The notes under the pieces were generated by a model that ran no database searches, was not told where the DNA came from, and saw only the letters and a program-made list of their open reading frames with translations. From positions 4,424 to 42,294 of the forward strand of contig PBLX01000009.1 of NCBI GenBank assembly GCA_002722435.1: 37,871 nt of DNA. Reading direction: 5' to 3'. The stretch's first letter is position 1, and each line of letters starts with the position of its first letter. This document shows, piece by piece, positions 23,558 to 30,920 of this stretch. A program made the position numbers and the translations under genes. The stretch is from Legionellales bacterium. Its GTDB lineage: Bacteria; Pseudomonadota; Gammaproteobacteria; Comchoanobacterales; Comchoanobacteraceae.

Positions 23558-23748
23558 TAACGCACTCCCTGTACTGGACAAACTGTTTTTAAAATCTGAA
23601 ACGGATTGTCTGACCGAAAAATATTACAAGTAAAGCCAGTATTTTTTGCCTTACGAACTGCTTCCTCAAGTGTCACTGCTGTTGCACAGGTGTAATGAAA
23701 ATTAACAAGAAATACTTCGAAATTTGCCTTTGGTGCTTTTGCTAACAT
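23557..23748 (-). CDS. Small early protein, unknown function
   Basis: 63 residues, ATG in a TAATG junction with the preceding gene. Alternating strand-helix-strand pattern (FEVFLVNFHYTCATA, TLEEAVRKAKNTGFTCNIF) suggests a small alpha/beta fold; three cysteines. No family recognised. Confidence 0.6.
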   Translation of the reverse strand: MLAKAPKANFEVFLVNFHYTCATAVTLEEAVRKAKNTGFTCNIFRSDNPFQILKTVCPVQGVR

Positions 23749-24134
23749 TATGCTATCTCTTTCTGTTGTAAACTAGGAGCAAGCGGAGTAAATCCAACAT
23801 CAGCAACTGCAAAACGACTACCATTTTCATCTTCAATGATGTTACCAACACTAATGCTGTTCATCTTTTCAAAACGTGTAATACGATCCTCAGGACCAAT
23901 GTTACCAACTTCAAACACATGATCTAGATCATCAGCAACAATTTCTGCTACCTTAGTATAACAATCATGCTTCATACCAATCACAACATTACCAAACATT
24001 GCTTCTTTGTAGGCTAGTGCCTTAACATGACAATCCCAACCTTCTTTGTTAATAAGGTTACTAAGGTCATTGTCAATAACAATCTGATAAACTGAAAAAA
24101 TCTGTGGTCCGGATTTTGCAATTAATGTTGACAT
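23748..24134 (-). CDS. Conserved early protein, unknown function
   Basis: 128 residues with the strong ribosome site GAGGAGAGA at 24138-24146, which is fully complementary to the CU-rich loop at 18417-18443. Mixed alpha/beta with a strand-rich C-terminal half (NSISVGNIIEDENGSRFAVADVGF) that looks like a small barrel. First gene after promoter A and probably the most strongly translated of its unit. Function unknown. Confidence 0.68.
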   Translation of the reverse strand: MSTLIAKSGPQIFSVYQIVIDNDLSNLINKEGWDCHVKALAYKEAMFGNVVIGMKHDCYTKVAEIVADDLDHVFEVGNIGPEDRITRFEKMNSISVGNIIEDENGSRFAVADVGFTPLAPSLQQKEIA

Positions 24135-24164
24135 CTATCTCTCCTCAAAAACAACTTACTCTTT

Positions 24165-24192
24165 AAATTAACACATATATGATATGTGTCAA
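24165..24192 (-). promoter_or_regulatory. Early sigma70 promoter A
   Basis: Minus strand: TTGACA (24192-24187), 16-base spacer ending TGT, TAATTT (24170-24165), then AAAGAGTAAGTTG in the leader. Drives 24134-22392. Confidence 0.78.
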
Positions 24193-24197
24193 CCTTT

Positions 24198-24263
24198 TTA
24201 TTGCATTGGAAAGGCACTAAGTACAATATTTCCAACAATAAGAAAACTTATTAACGCAATCAT
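24198..24263 (-). CDS. Possible 21-residue hydrophobic micropeptide
   Basis: ATG at 24263 after a duplicated GAGGAG ribosome site; reads MIALISFLIVGNIVLSAFPM plus Q. It is a single membrane-spanning helix with nothing else. Its start region lies in the second copy of a repeat that carries the ribosome site. Could be a genuine tiny membrane peptide or a chance frame after the duplication. Confidence 0.4.
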   Translation of the reverse strand: MIALISFLIVGNIVLSAFPMQ

Positions 24264-24267
24264 TTAT

Positions 24268-24332
24268 TTCTCCTCACTTTTTTAGGACGCCCTGGTCCTC
24301 TTTTCCAAACATTTAAAACCAAGTCTTCAGTT
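24268..24332 (-). repeat. Degenerate copy of AT-hook gene end plus ribosome site
   Basis: About 63 bases nearly identical to 24508-24571. It repeats the end of the AT-hook gene (EDLVLNVWKRGPGRPKK when translated) and the following GAGGAG ribosome site, but has one fewer T in the T-run, which shifts the frame, and it is cut off from any start codon. Confidence 0.75.
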
Positions 24333-24502
24333 TACTTTTCATTTGACTCATCGAGTATTAACTTCTTGATTTTTTCCAGATGTTCTTTGTTGACCGCCTC
24401 ATAGGATGGGTAACCCTTCTCAAAGACAGGTTCTATATCACTCAACTTATACCATGTAACTTCAAAGTCTGTGATGTTGTCAGCATTTATCTTTATACCC
24501 AT
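24332..24502 (-). CDS. Small early protein, 56 residues
   Basis: ATG at 24502 directly after the AT-hook stop (TAAATG) with GAGGAGAGA at 24506-24514. Sequence begins MGIKINADNITDFEVTWYKL, then a helical, charged tail ending DESNEK; TAA at 24332-24334. Its ribosome site is encoded by the last codons of the upstream gene. No family recognised. Confidence 0.68.
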   Translation of the reverse strand: MGIKINADNITDFEVTWYKLSDIEPVFEKGYPSYEAVNKEHLEKIKKLILDESNEK

Positions 24503-24664
24503 TTATCTCTCCTCACTTTTTTTAGGACGCCCTGGTCCTCTTTTCCAAACATTTACAACCAAATCTTCAGTTCGTTCATTTACAGGACAAACTGTAACCT
24601 TACCGCCATTAGCAAAATATTCTGCAATGGCGTCATCATACGCCTTTTTTTCTTTAGTATCCAT
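24503..24664 (-). CDS. AT-hook small DNA-binding protein
   Basis: 53 residues from the ATG at 24664 (GAAGGA upstream; the longer frame to 24709 covers the preceding gene). The C-terminus, WKRGPGRPKKSEER, is a canonical AT-hook (GRP core flanked by basic residues), which binds the minor groove of AT-rich DNA. The N-terminal helix (KKAYDDAIAEYFANGG) may mediate contacts. A second, frame-shifted copy of the hook lies 240 bases downstream. Confidence 0.7.
   Translation of the reverse strand: MDTKEKKAYDDAIAEYFANGGKVTVCPVNERTEDLVVNVWKRGPGRPKKSEER
24508..24571 (-). repeat. Parent copy of the AT-hook / ribosome-site repeat
   Basis: This segment contains the AT-hook end of the 24503-24664 gene and the GAGGAGAGA site of the next gene. 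It matches 24268-24332 with three or four differences, including one T-run length change (7 versus 6). Confidence 0.75.
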
Positions 24665-24675
24665 TATAGTTCCTT

Positions 24676-25017
24676 CTACAAATAAAGAGGACCTGTCCAC
24701 TGGATGCAATATCCACCGTCCAGAATGTTGCCACGAGCGGCATTACGAGCAGGAGCATTCCAGCCAGCGGCTTTTAGGATATCTCCCTTACGAAACTTTT
24801 TGTCTTTGTCAGTATTAACAACGAATCCCCAAACACTTCCACCTTCAGTAAAGATTTTAATGTACTTGTTACCTTCTTTGAAAGAAATGCGCGACTTAAA
24901 ACGAGTAAACATATCTTCCTGAACTTGGGTTTTTGGCTCACCTTTTGCACAACGATTCTGCCAAACATCATAATCATTAACAATATCTTCTAACAATTTT
25001 TCGATTTGCTGTTGCAT
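24676..25017 (-). CDS. Conserved small early protein, unknown function
   Basis: 113 residues with GAGGAGAGA at 25021-25029. N-terminal helices (QQIEKLLEDIVNDYDVWQNR), then a strand-rich core (YIKIFTEGGSVWGFVVNTDK) and a C-terminal KAAGWNAPARNAARGNILDGG segment. The conserved look suggests a phage core protein. First gene after promoter B. Function unknown. Confidence 0.68.
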   Translation of the reverse strand: MQQQIEKLLEDIVNDYDVWQNRCAKGEPKTQVQEDMFTRFKSRISFKEGNKYIKIFTEGGSVWGFVVNTDKDKKFRKGDILKAAGWNAPARNAARGNILDGGYCIQWTGPLYL

Positions 25018-25048
25018 TTGTCTCTCCTCAATTTCAACTTACTATATT

Positions 25049-25076
25049 AATATAGCACGTTTTAGACAACTGTCAA
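25049..25076 (-). promoter_or_regulatory. Early sigma70 promoter B
   Basis: Minus strand: TTGACA (25076-25071), 16-base spacer ending TGC, TATATT (25054-25049), then AGTAAGTTG. Best match of the five to sigma70. Drives 25017-24198. Confidence 0.82.
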
Positions 25077-25784
25077 CCTTTTTTTACCGAAATTAGTCTC
25101 ATAGGGATCAGGTTTGCCGTGAAATACTACAATACTACAGTCTTTGGGCACAACATGTTTTTCGTTTGGTTGTAAATAGTCCTCAGGGTATTTAACATCA
25201 GGCCCTCCTACACGAGTCCCACCATGTAGTATTTCCCATTTATAACTCATTGCCCAATTGTGTGGCCACCAAACACTATCAGTTCTTTTCTTAAAATAAT
25301 CTGTTACTAAATCCTGATCTCCTCTATAGGATCTAATAATCTTTTCTGGATTTTCGATGAATTTAAGATATAGATCTGCCACTGCGCTGGGCGTAAAACG
25401 CATGATGCTACTGTTACTCACTGGATAATCAGGTAGAAACTGTCTGTTAAAGTCCTGACATATACAGAATTTATCAGGTTCATAGTCCCAAAATTTATCT
25501 ATGTTACGAATAATGATTGTATCAAGATCCATGTATAGCACAGGGCTAGTCCATTCATATGGTTGAAAAACTGCTATTTTATACCACCATAGTTTTCTTG
25601 GATCTCGAGATATAGGCCAGTCTGGCAAACGAATTATTCTAACACCCGGAAGTCCTATATCCTGATCAGTAAATACTGTTAAACGAAAGTCAGTACAATA
25701 CTGGTGTAGATTTGTATATATTTGTTTGACATGCACGTTAGGATCAAACTTATCACCTGCACATACTAGTGCTACTTCTTTCAT
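25062..25784 (-). CDS. Glycosyltransferase, GT8-like
   Basis: 240 residues. VLYMDLDTIII (83-93) carries the metal-binding DxD (D86, D88) of retaining GT-A enzymes; FHGKPDPY near the C-terminus corresponds to the family's HFxGxxKP-type segment. NTP-sugar donor and acceptor unknown. ATG overlaps the cytidylyltransferase-cupin stop as ATGA. Its end overlaps promoter B, so the late-type transcript reads straight into the early block. Confidence 0.8.
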   Translation of the reverse strand: MKEVALVCAGDKFDPNVHVKQIYTNLHQYCTDFRLTVFTDQDIGLPGVRIIRLPDWPISRDPRKLWWYKIAVFQPYEWTSPVLYMDLDTIIIRNIDKFWDYEPDKFCICQDFNRQFLPDYPVSNSSIMRFTPSAVADLYLKFIENPEKIIRSYRGDQDLVTDYFKKRTDSVWWPHNWAMSYKWEILHGGTRVGGPDVKYPEDYLQPNEKHVVPKDCSIVVFHGKPDPYETNFGKKRLTVV

Positions 25785-26560
25785 TCGTAACGCTCTATAT
25801 CATCTTCTGTTAGTAGTTCGCTTTTGCCTTTCCATATTTCTATAATATGTGCAGGTTCATTTGTGTCATTACATCCTTGATGCCAGGTTCTAGCAGGAAT
25901 ATCCACAGGATTATGTATACTTAGATTAAGTATACTGCAACTATTGTGTGGATCACTGCCTGTGTGAGTTTTAACATATGCACTTCCGCTTACGAGATTC
26001 CATGTTTCTGAACGGTGTTTATGGCGTTGCATGCTTAGTTTACTATGAGGAGCAATAACCAGTTCTTTTACTTGAAAGCCCTTGCCCTTGTATAGGTTAC
26101 GATAGTGTCCCCAGTCTCTGACAGTCTTTGGTGCTTTCCATTCTCCAAGTATCCAACTACTGCTGTTTATTTTATCTGTGCCTCCAACTCCAAATACAAA
26201 TTGTATATTGGGTGCATTAATAAAAAAATTTTGTTCGGGTGTAGTGTCTTGCTGTCTATCGCCACCATTAGCAAATATAATATGTTCTGCACCTTGACTT
26301 AATGCTTTGTGTATAGCATCGCATGCTGTGTCATCTGTATCCTTAAACTCTATAACACGATCTACCATCCATAGATTTCTAACAATCATACCACGTTCTT
26401 CCCAGGGCATAAAGTGTTGACCTTTCTTACGAGCAAGCCAAGCGTCACTGTTTAATCCTACCCAAAGTTTGTCGCCAAGTATACGAGCTGCTTTAAAATA
26501 ATTAATATGTCCTGAATGAAGTGGATCAAAGCCACCTGTTACTAAAACTATCTTGCTCAT
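25781..26560 (-). CDS. Nucleotidyltransferase - cupin fusion (sugar activation)
   Basis: 259 residues, two domains. The N-terminal domain has GGFDPLHSGH (9-18), the HxGH-type nucleotide-binding motif of the cytidylyl/adenylyltransferase family (RfaE/HldE C-domain, TagD). The C-terminal domain (165-250) has RHKHRSETW (179-187) and IPARTWH (221-227), the metal-binding cupin motifs of type II mannose-6-phosphate isomerase. These are normally on separate proteins, so this fusion may make an unusual NDP-sugar or polyol. First gene after the late-type box at 26591-26598. Confidence 0.85.
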   Translation of the reverse strand: MSKIVLVTGGFDPLHSGHINYFKAARILGDKLWVGLNSDAWLARKKGQHFMPWEERGMIVRNLWMVDRVIEFKDTDDTACDAIHKALSQGAEHIIFANGGDRQQDTTPEQNFFINAPNIQFVFGVGGTDKINSSSWILGEWKAPKTVRDWGHYRNLYKGKGFQVKELVIAPHSKLSMQRHKHRSETWNLVSGSAYVKTHTGSDPHNSCSILNLSIHNPVDIPARTWHQGCNDTNEPAHIIEIWKGKSELLTEDDIERYE

Positions 26561-26570
26561 AGAACTACCT

Positions 26571-26578
26571 GATAAATA
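26571..26578 (+). promoter_or_regulatory. Candidate late promoter (plus)
   Basis: GATAAATA 39 bases upstream of the ATG at 26617. Part of a partly symmetric divergent pair with 26591-26598. Confidence 0.5.
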
Positions 26579-26590
26579 ATATACGCACTT

Positions 26591-26598
26591 TATTTATT
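26591..26598 (-). promoter_or_regulatory. Candidate late promoter (minus)
   Basis: The minus strand reads AATAAATA about 30 bases upstream of the ATG at 26560. The two boxes and flanking CCTG/CAGG form an imperfect palindrome over 26567-26605. Confidence 0.45.
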
Positions 26599-26616
26599 AT
26601 ACAGGATTTTCGAGTA

Positions 26617-27306
26617 ATGAACAATATATACGTTGGCTGGGATAGCCGAGAAGATATTGCATACCAGGTATGCGAACATTCAATACTAAGACGCACATAC
26701 AGAGAATTTGTAAATGTCATACCCCTCAAACAAAATGACTTACGAGAACAAAAACTTTACTGGCGTGAAGTTGATAAACTTGCTAGTACAGAATTTACAT
26801 TCACACGTTTTCTTATTCCACATCTAAATGGATACAAAGGCCTAGCAGTATTTTGTGATAGTGACATGGTATTTCTAACTGATGCACATAATCTATTCCA
26901 GAACGGATACAGGGACGAAAGCAAAGCAGTTTGGGTTGTAAAGCATGACTATAATCCTCCTGAAGGGCTAAAAATGGATGGACAACTACAACTACAGTAT
27001 CCTCGTAAAAACTGGAGTTCGTTCATGATATTCAACTGTGAACATCCCAGTTGTCGTAACCTAGATCTGGAAACTGTTAATAGCCAAACAGGCGCATACC
27101 TACATCGCTTTGAATGGTGTGATGACAGTGAAATAGGTGAACTGGGTTGTGAATGGAACTGGCTTGTAGGACACTACGCAGAGCCCACTGACGGTACACC
27201 AAAAGTATTACACTATACAGAAGGTGGTCCATGGTTTGAAAACATGCGTGACTGTGAATATGATCATGTATGGAAAAAGGAAGTAATTAATCTTTATAGT
27301 TCATGA
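26617..27306 (+). CDS. Glycosyltransferase, GT-A fold
   Basis: 229 residues. AVFCDSDMVF (77-86) holds the DxD (D81, D83). TRFLIPHLNGYKG (63-75), RKNWSSFMIFNC and LHYTEGGPWFENMRDCEY match a conserved glycosyltransferase family of marine phages and alphaproteobacteria. Overlaps the GT61 gene by 4 bases (ATGA). Transcribed on its own from the divergent promoter. Confidence 0.85.
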   Translation: MNNIYVGWDSREDIAYQVCEHSILRRTYREFVNVIPLKQNDLREQKLYWREVDKLASTEFTFTRFLIPHLNGYKGLAVFCDSDMVFLTDAHNLFQNGYRDESKAVWVVKHDYNPPEGLKMDGQLQLQYPRKNWSSFMIFNCEHPSCRNLDLETVNSQTGAYLHRFEWCDDSEIGELGCEWNWLVGHYAEPTDGTPKVLHYTEGGPWFENMRDCEYDHVWKKEVINLYSS

Positions 27307-28337
27307 TTAGTGTACGCGAAGCATTTGATTCTGAAGGTATAGGTGTATACAACAACCTACAGATACTGGACTTTACCAGTAAAGTAGAATGGTTTGTGCA
27401 GGGCGAAGATGTTATACCCTATCATCTCGGAAAAAACCTAACATTTCTAAGTAACAAAATAAAACCAACACCTCCCAGTGTAACACGCACTATACCTGGT
27501 ACATTCTTTTATTGGTATACATTTCCCACTATGAACTACTATCATTGTATTAATGATGGTGTAGGTCCACTATACAACTATTTTTTACTAAAAGATCGTA
27601 TACCGGATATAAAATTTATTTTAAATGCTCGTCCTCGCAAAGTGGAAAAACATCCTCCCTTTGTTACTGAACTGCTAGATCTCCTGGATATTCCCTATGA
27701 ATTTTCAGATCAGACTGCGCAATATGAACGTGTATACTTTAGTGATACACTGTGTAACGAACGTGGCACAGGCAAACGTAAACCGCCTGATAATAGAATA
27801 TACAGTATGATAGAACGCTTAGTAGGGATAAGCAGAATAAGATATCCTGATGTGCCCGTGCATGACAGTGTATATTTAAGCAGACGTGCTCACGCTAATC
27901 CGCAATACAATACACACATTATAGGTGAAGATAACACAGTAAAACGTGGATTAGTAAATGAAGATTTGATTGTGGATATTCTAAAGGATATAGGATTTAC
28001 AGAAGTGTTTGGTGAGAATTACAATTTAGGTGAAAAGATCAGTATGTTTAGCAAAATGCAAAAATATATTAGTACAGCAGGTGCTGGTGTTACTAACTGT
28101 CTCTGGCGAATAAACGAACCTCTCAGTGTAGGAGGAATACATACACCAGGTTTTCCGTTTCCCAGTGAGGATCACAACAGACATATTGTTGCACAAAAAC
28201 CCTGGATGCAGAATTGTAGAATAAGATTATATCCCGGAGAAGTTCGTTTTGAAGATCCACAACCTGTAAAAGGTTACAATCATCCCTGGTTAATTGCTAA
28301 CACCCAGGAGTTTTATAACTGGGCAAAAACTATTTGA
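27303..28337 (+). CDS. Glycosyltransferase, GT61 family
   Basis: 344 residues. YLSRRAH (about 194-200), LVNEDLIVDILKDIGFTEV (218-236), and the C-terminal YISTAGAGVTNCLW (about 256-269) are the signature of GT61/DUF563 enzymes. Acceptor unknown. Converges on the methyltransferase gene, overlapping by 8 bases. Confidence 0.87.
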   Translation: MISVREAFDSEGIGVYNNLQILDFTSKVEWFVQGEDVIPYHLGKNLTFLSNKIKPTPPSVTRTIPGTFFYWYTFPTMNYYHCINDGVGPLYNYFLLKDRIPDIKFILNARPRKVEKHPPFVTELLDLLDIPYEFSDQTAQYERVYFSDTLCNERGTGKRKPPDNRIYSMIERLVGISRIRYPDVPVHDSVYLSRRAHANPQYNTHIIGEDNTVKRGLVNEDLIVDILKDIGFTEVFGENYNLGEKISMFSKMQKYISTAGAGVTNCLWRINEPLSVGGIHTPGFPFPSEDHNRHIVAQKPWMQNCRIRLYPGEVRFEDPQPVKGYNHPWLIANTQEFYNWAKTI

Positions 28338-29004
28338 CACACAAATAATAGGGTCTGTGTTCAGTCTGTCCGGGCATGCGTTCAACTTGGTTGAATAATT
28401 TAAGTGCATTTTCATAGAACAGTGCTTCAGTATAACCAGTATCCATAGTCCACTTGTGTCCTTTACTGTCCTGTTCAGTGGGCACTTCAAACAGTATTGT
28501 ATCTGCTTTGTCCGCAAAGTCTTTAATTAGCCTATACATGTCCATGTATTTTTCTGTGCGATTGTATAGATGATGTATTACATTAAACACTGTCATAAAC
28601 TCATACACACCGTCCCGCCACTGTTCCAAGTTTGTGTGTTTGAAAGTTGCTAGACTTGCACTGTGTCTTGCTTTAATACTCTCGCACACTGCTATGTATT
28701 CCATGTTATAGTCAACACCAACAGCAGGTATGTCATATTCCTGCGCACACACAAACACATAGAATCCTAGATTGCTGCCAAAGTCTGCATAACTTTTGGG
28801 ACTCACACTATGAAATATACGATTAAAATCCTCGAACTTTACTCGTGTATCAACCCAGGGACGTTTATGCCCAGGGTTGTTGATAGGCAAAACTTGTTTA
28901 TCACTAATATCATAGTTCTGATAACCTCGCACCTGCGTTACGCTACTATCATGTCCACCAAAAGTAATACTCTCTATATCTGCTCGTTCAAGTGTGGTTA
29001 GCAA
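28330..29004 (-). CDS. SAM-dependent methyltransferase
   Basis: 224 residues from a TTG start with GGAG eight bases upstream, inside the kinase-like gene's end. SYADFGSNLGFYVF (71-84) is motif I; VGVDYN motif II. FNVIHHLYN corresponds to motif IV. Class I Rossmann methyltransferase, CmoB-like in flavour; probably methylates a sugar in the glycan pathway. Confidence 0.8.
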   Translation of the reverse strand: MLTTLERADIESITFGGHDSSVTQVRGYQNYDISDKQVLPINNPGHKRPWVDTRVKFEDFNRIFHSVSPKSYADFGSNLGFYVFVCAQEYDIPAVGVDYNMEYIAVCESIKARHSASLATFKHTNLEQWRDGVYEFMTVFNVIHHLYNRTEKYMDMYRLIKDFADKADTILFEVPTEQDSKGHKWTMDTGYTEALFYENALKLFNQVERMPGQTEHRPYYLCVK

Positions 29005-29986
29005 TTATATATCTCCCTAGTTCTTTCCAAGTGGTTTGATCGTCCCAGCGGCGATCTTTAAAATTTTCAAATATATCCTGTGTAAATCTACTCTTACATA
29101 AACGTGGCATAAGGTACATAATCTCAGGAACCATTTGCTTTCTTACTTGTAACATGCTGGCATATATATCTGCTGTGCTATCAGGCTGTGCATGAAATTC
29201 GTAGTTTAATAAAAACTGACACATTATAAAATCACTATTAGCAATTACTAAATTTTCCTTATTTTGCAAAGGCGTTAGGCTTAGCACTGGTGCATTTTTA
29301 TATTTGCTAACAACCTCATCGAAGTTAGGACATCGTAACATGCCTGCACCACCATAGTCTACCCATCTTAATTTTTTATTATCGCTCATAAAATTTCTGC
29401 CGTTGTTGTATCCCAGGTCCCAAAAAACCATACCAGTGTTACGAATACACCAGTAGTTCATATTACAAATACTAGCCAACATGTGGTGTAGTTCTTTAAG
29501 TCCTGGCCTTACATGTTTGTAAGGCTTACGTGAATAGTAGTAGCAGAAAGTATCTTTAACAGTCTGATCTTTAATAAGTGGGTGTGTAGCAATACCATTT
29601 TCTCTAGCCTGAAGCACTAGAAAATTGAAAATTTTTGTGTTCTCTACATAGTGTTGTGCATAACCACTAAGTATTTTAATTATATGATTCTTAGTATTAT
29701 TTGTTCCTCGTTCAATAAATTTGTGTCCTAAAAATGTATATCCATCCTTACCTTGTCCAAGATGTTCAACAACATGCCAGCCATATGCAGCAATTATCTG
29801 ATCATTATCATCTTTTGCAACTTTACTTGCTACTTTATATGTAACAATTTGCAGTGCTAAACTTGGTTTACTTAGATAATTCTGCACGTATGTTATAACA
29901 TCATCACGTTCTTCCTTAACAAGATCTATATATCCAGGAATATCCTGAACATTTTCATAGCAAAGTATATCTGTTCTAGTATCCAC
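28988..29986 (-). CDS. Protein-kinase-fold protein
   Basis: 332 residues, GTG start with AGGAG. LGQGKDGYTF (76-85) resembles the glycine-rich loop, K104 in HIIKIL the ATP-anchoring lysine, FWDLGYNNGRNF (188-199) the catalytic loop with D190 and N195, and WVDYGGAGM (208-216) a DFG-like metal site. Probably a small-molecule, sugar or lipid kinase acting on glycans (like LPS kinases), given its neighbours, but a protein kinase cannot be ruled out. Confidence 0.72.
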   Translation of the reverse strand: MDTRTDILCYENVQDIPGYIDLVKEERDDVITYVQNYLSKPSLALQIVTYKVASKVAKDDNDQIIAAYGWHVVEHLGQGKDGYTFLGHKFIERGTNNTKNHIIKILSGYAQHYVENTKIFNFLVLQARENGIATHPLIKDQTVKDTFCYYYSRKPYKHVRPGLKELHHMLASICNMNYWCIRNTGMVFWDLGYNNGRNFMSDNKKLRWVDYGGAGMLRCPNFDEVVSKYKNAPVLSLTPLQNKENLVIANSDFIMCQFLLNYEFHAQPDSTADIYASMLQVRKQMVPEIMYLMPRLCKSRFTQDIFENFKDRRWDDQTTWKELGRYIIANHT

Positions 29987-30920
29987 TGTAGTTCTCCTGT
30001 AGCATTACCCAGGCCTTTCCATCCTCTATTTCCTTCATTTTCCATTGATTATATGCTAACCAGTTAAGTAGTGCTTGTCTATTCTGAGGTTCAGTATTAA
30101 AACAATTAGGCATAACAGTATTAACAAAATCCGCTAAACTAAAACTAACTCTTGTACAACAACTGTGCTCGCTTGTTATTACGGGAATGCCTTTTAGTGT
30201 TGCCTCAAGTGCTACCATACTATTGTAAGCAATAACGCAGTGTGCATCTTCCAGTGCTTGTGCTAGTGTTCCGTCTTGACTGTATTCACGTAATTCTAAT
30301 AGGTTTCCTTTGCCGTCAACTATAGGTTCTTTAGGCTTACGTCTAACTACTATGCGACTGTGTTCACTTTCAGGTAACATTGCTTTTAGTGTTTTTACTA
30401 CTTGTTCTCCCCAGTCCTGTTCTTCATTGTAGAACCAACTTACTGCATGAGTAGGAGGACAAACTACAATTGCACTTCCTCTCTCACTGTTGGATTTCCA
30501 TGGTTCTTTAACATAACCATTGTTTTTATGAAATCCTTTCCATCTAACAGGCTTGACATCTTTAATTGTAGTGCATGCATGTCCGTTTTTTGTAATACGC
30601 ATCCAGCCTTTACCGCTGTAGCCAGGACTAAAATATGCATGATCCATGTAATAATAATCTAGTCCTCGAAGTTTTGCTTGTTTAAGTAGTAGTCCTGTTC
30701 CTCGTAGTATGCCCAGTGTTGCTATTGCATCTACACCCGATTCTAGTTCGTCTGGCATTCCATTTTCAATGTAGTGTTGAATACTTCTATGTTTTACTTC
30801 CCACTTGGGCCTATGTTCAAAGAAAGGATCATTGTTTGCTTTTACTGCTCCCCTAGCAAATGCTACTGTGAAGTTCGTTGTTACTCTTCTACTGGTATCA
30901 TATACAAATAATTTAGGCAT
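29976..30920 (-). CDS. Capsule-type glycosyltransferase, KpsS/KpsC-like (copy 1)
   Basis: 314 residues. VICPPTHA-like segment near 152, VVRRKPKEP (about 197-205), ALEDAHCVIAYNSMVALEATLKGIPVIT (226-253) are typical of capsule polysaccharide export/Kdo transferase-type proteins, where the last stretch binds the nucleotide sugar. The following gene (30913-31725) is a clear relative. Overlaps neighbours by 8-11 bases. Confidence 0.75.
   Translation of the reverse strand: MPKLFVYDTSRRVTTNFTVAFARGAVKANNDPFFEHRPKWEVKHRSIQHYIENGMPDELESGVDAIATLGILRGTGLLLKQAKLRGLDYYYMDHAYFSPGYSGKGWMRITKNGHACTTIKDVKPVRWKGFHKNNGYVKEPWKSNSERGSAIVVCPPTHAVSWFYNEEQDWGEQVVKTLKAMLPESEHSRIVVRRKPKEPIVDGKGNLLELREYSQDGTLAQALEDAHCVIAYNSMVALEATLKGIPVITSEHSCCTRVSFSLADFVNTVMPNCFNTEPQNRQALLNWLAYNQWKMKEIEDGKAWVMLQENYSGY

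Noticed and set aside
23313..23633. Plus-strand 106-residue frame
   Set aside because: It lies opposite three tightly packed minus-strand genes with coupled starts.
24774..24983. Minus-strand 69-residue frame
   Set aside because: It is out of frame with the well-supported 113-residue gene and has no ribosome site.
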